Below, one piece after another: positions 49,789 to 49,793 of a stretch of 49,793 bases of DNA. How positions within the stretch are numbered: the stretch's first letter is position 1; each line of letters starts with the position of its first letter. This stretch comes from Colwellia sp. (GTDB taxonomy: Bacteria; Pseudomonadota; Gammaproteobacteria; Enterobacterales; Alteromonadaceae): the NCBI RefSeq assembly GCF_013214175.1, contig NZ_JABSPA010000009.1:1-49793 (forward strand), given 5' to 3'. A program made the position numbers and the translations under genes. Under the pieces are notes generated by a model. The model saw nothing but the letters and a program-made list of their open reading frames with translations, was not told where the DNA came from and did no database searches.

Positions 49789-49793
49789 AATGT

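Overview
The window reads as chromosomal DNA of a cold-adapted marine gammaproteobacterium close to Colwellia (Alteromonadales). The supports are the overall AT-rich but orderly coding, the purB-hflD-mnmA-nudJ-rluE and cspD/clpS-clpA gene orders, a long-form PurC, and adjacent genes for monomeric and homodimeric NADP isocitrate dehydrogenase, an arrangement known from psychrophilic Colwellia. The genus is inferred from recognised proteins, not from a search.

Layout. 1-750: 3' end of a Y1/REP-associated-type transposase and a decayed membrane-protein remnant. 754-6322: a glutaryl-CoA dehydrogenase cluster (gcdH, a fused alpha/beta 2-oxoacid dehydrogenase E1, a FabD-like acyltransferase) read leftwards, with a divergent LysR regulator. 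6323-6657: a REP-like element between imperfect direct repeats. 6658-9703: a Fur-boxed TonB-dependent siderophore receptor and a PiuC-type hydroxylase, separated by a strong hairpin that includes the hydroxylase Shine-Dalgarno sequence.

10022-22908 is an accessory island. It begins at a YeeE/YedE gene that has lost its 5' part and ends at the 3' end of tRNA-Val(GAC). It carries a methyltransferase-HNH fusion, then a five-gene operon with overlapping junctions (TerB-like protein, MORC/GHKL ATPase, Z1 SF2 helicase, PD-(D/E)XK nuclease of the DUF4420 type, AIPR protein), and a convergent C5-cytosine methyltransferase behind a shared terminator. The ATPase/Z1/nuclease/methyltransferase core fits the class of restriction-modification-like systems with prokaryotic MORC ATPases already proposed from comparative genomics. 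The TerB-like lead gene and the methyltransferase-HNH neighbour are the less familiar parts. No integrase was seen.

23043-28959: MATE transporter, CPXCG zinc-ribbon protein, fructosamine-kinase-like protein, FdxA, a COG2509-type FAD dehydrogenase and a START-domain protein. 29405-32770: the translation operon thrS-infC-rpmI-rplT, with structured leaders and an infC whose best-placed start is AUU. 33008-37325: purC, a frameshifted periplasmic binding protein, leucine-type dehydrogenase, a DUF4826 protein and a GNAT protein. 37553-42223: rluE-nudJ-mnmA-hflD-purB read leftwards, with a second REP-like copy between purB and hflD. 42404-46144: monomeric then dimeric isocitrate dehydrogenase. 46219-49291: cspD divergent from clpS-clpA. 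The right edge holds a degenerate tRNA-Asn copy and a terminator.
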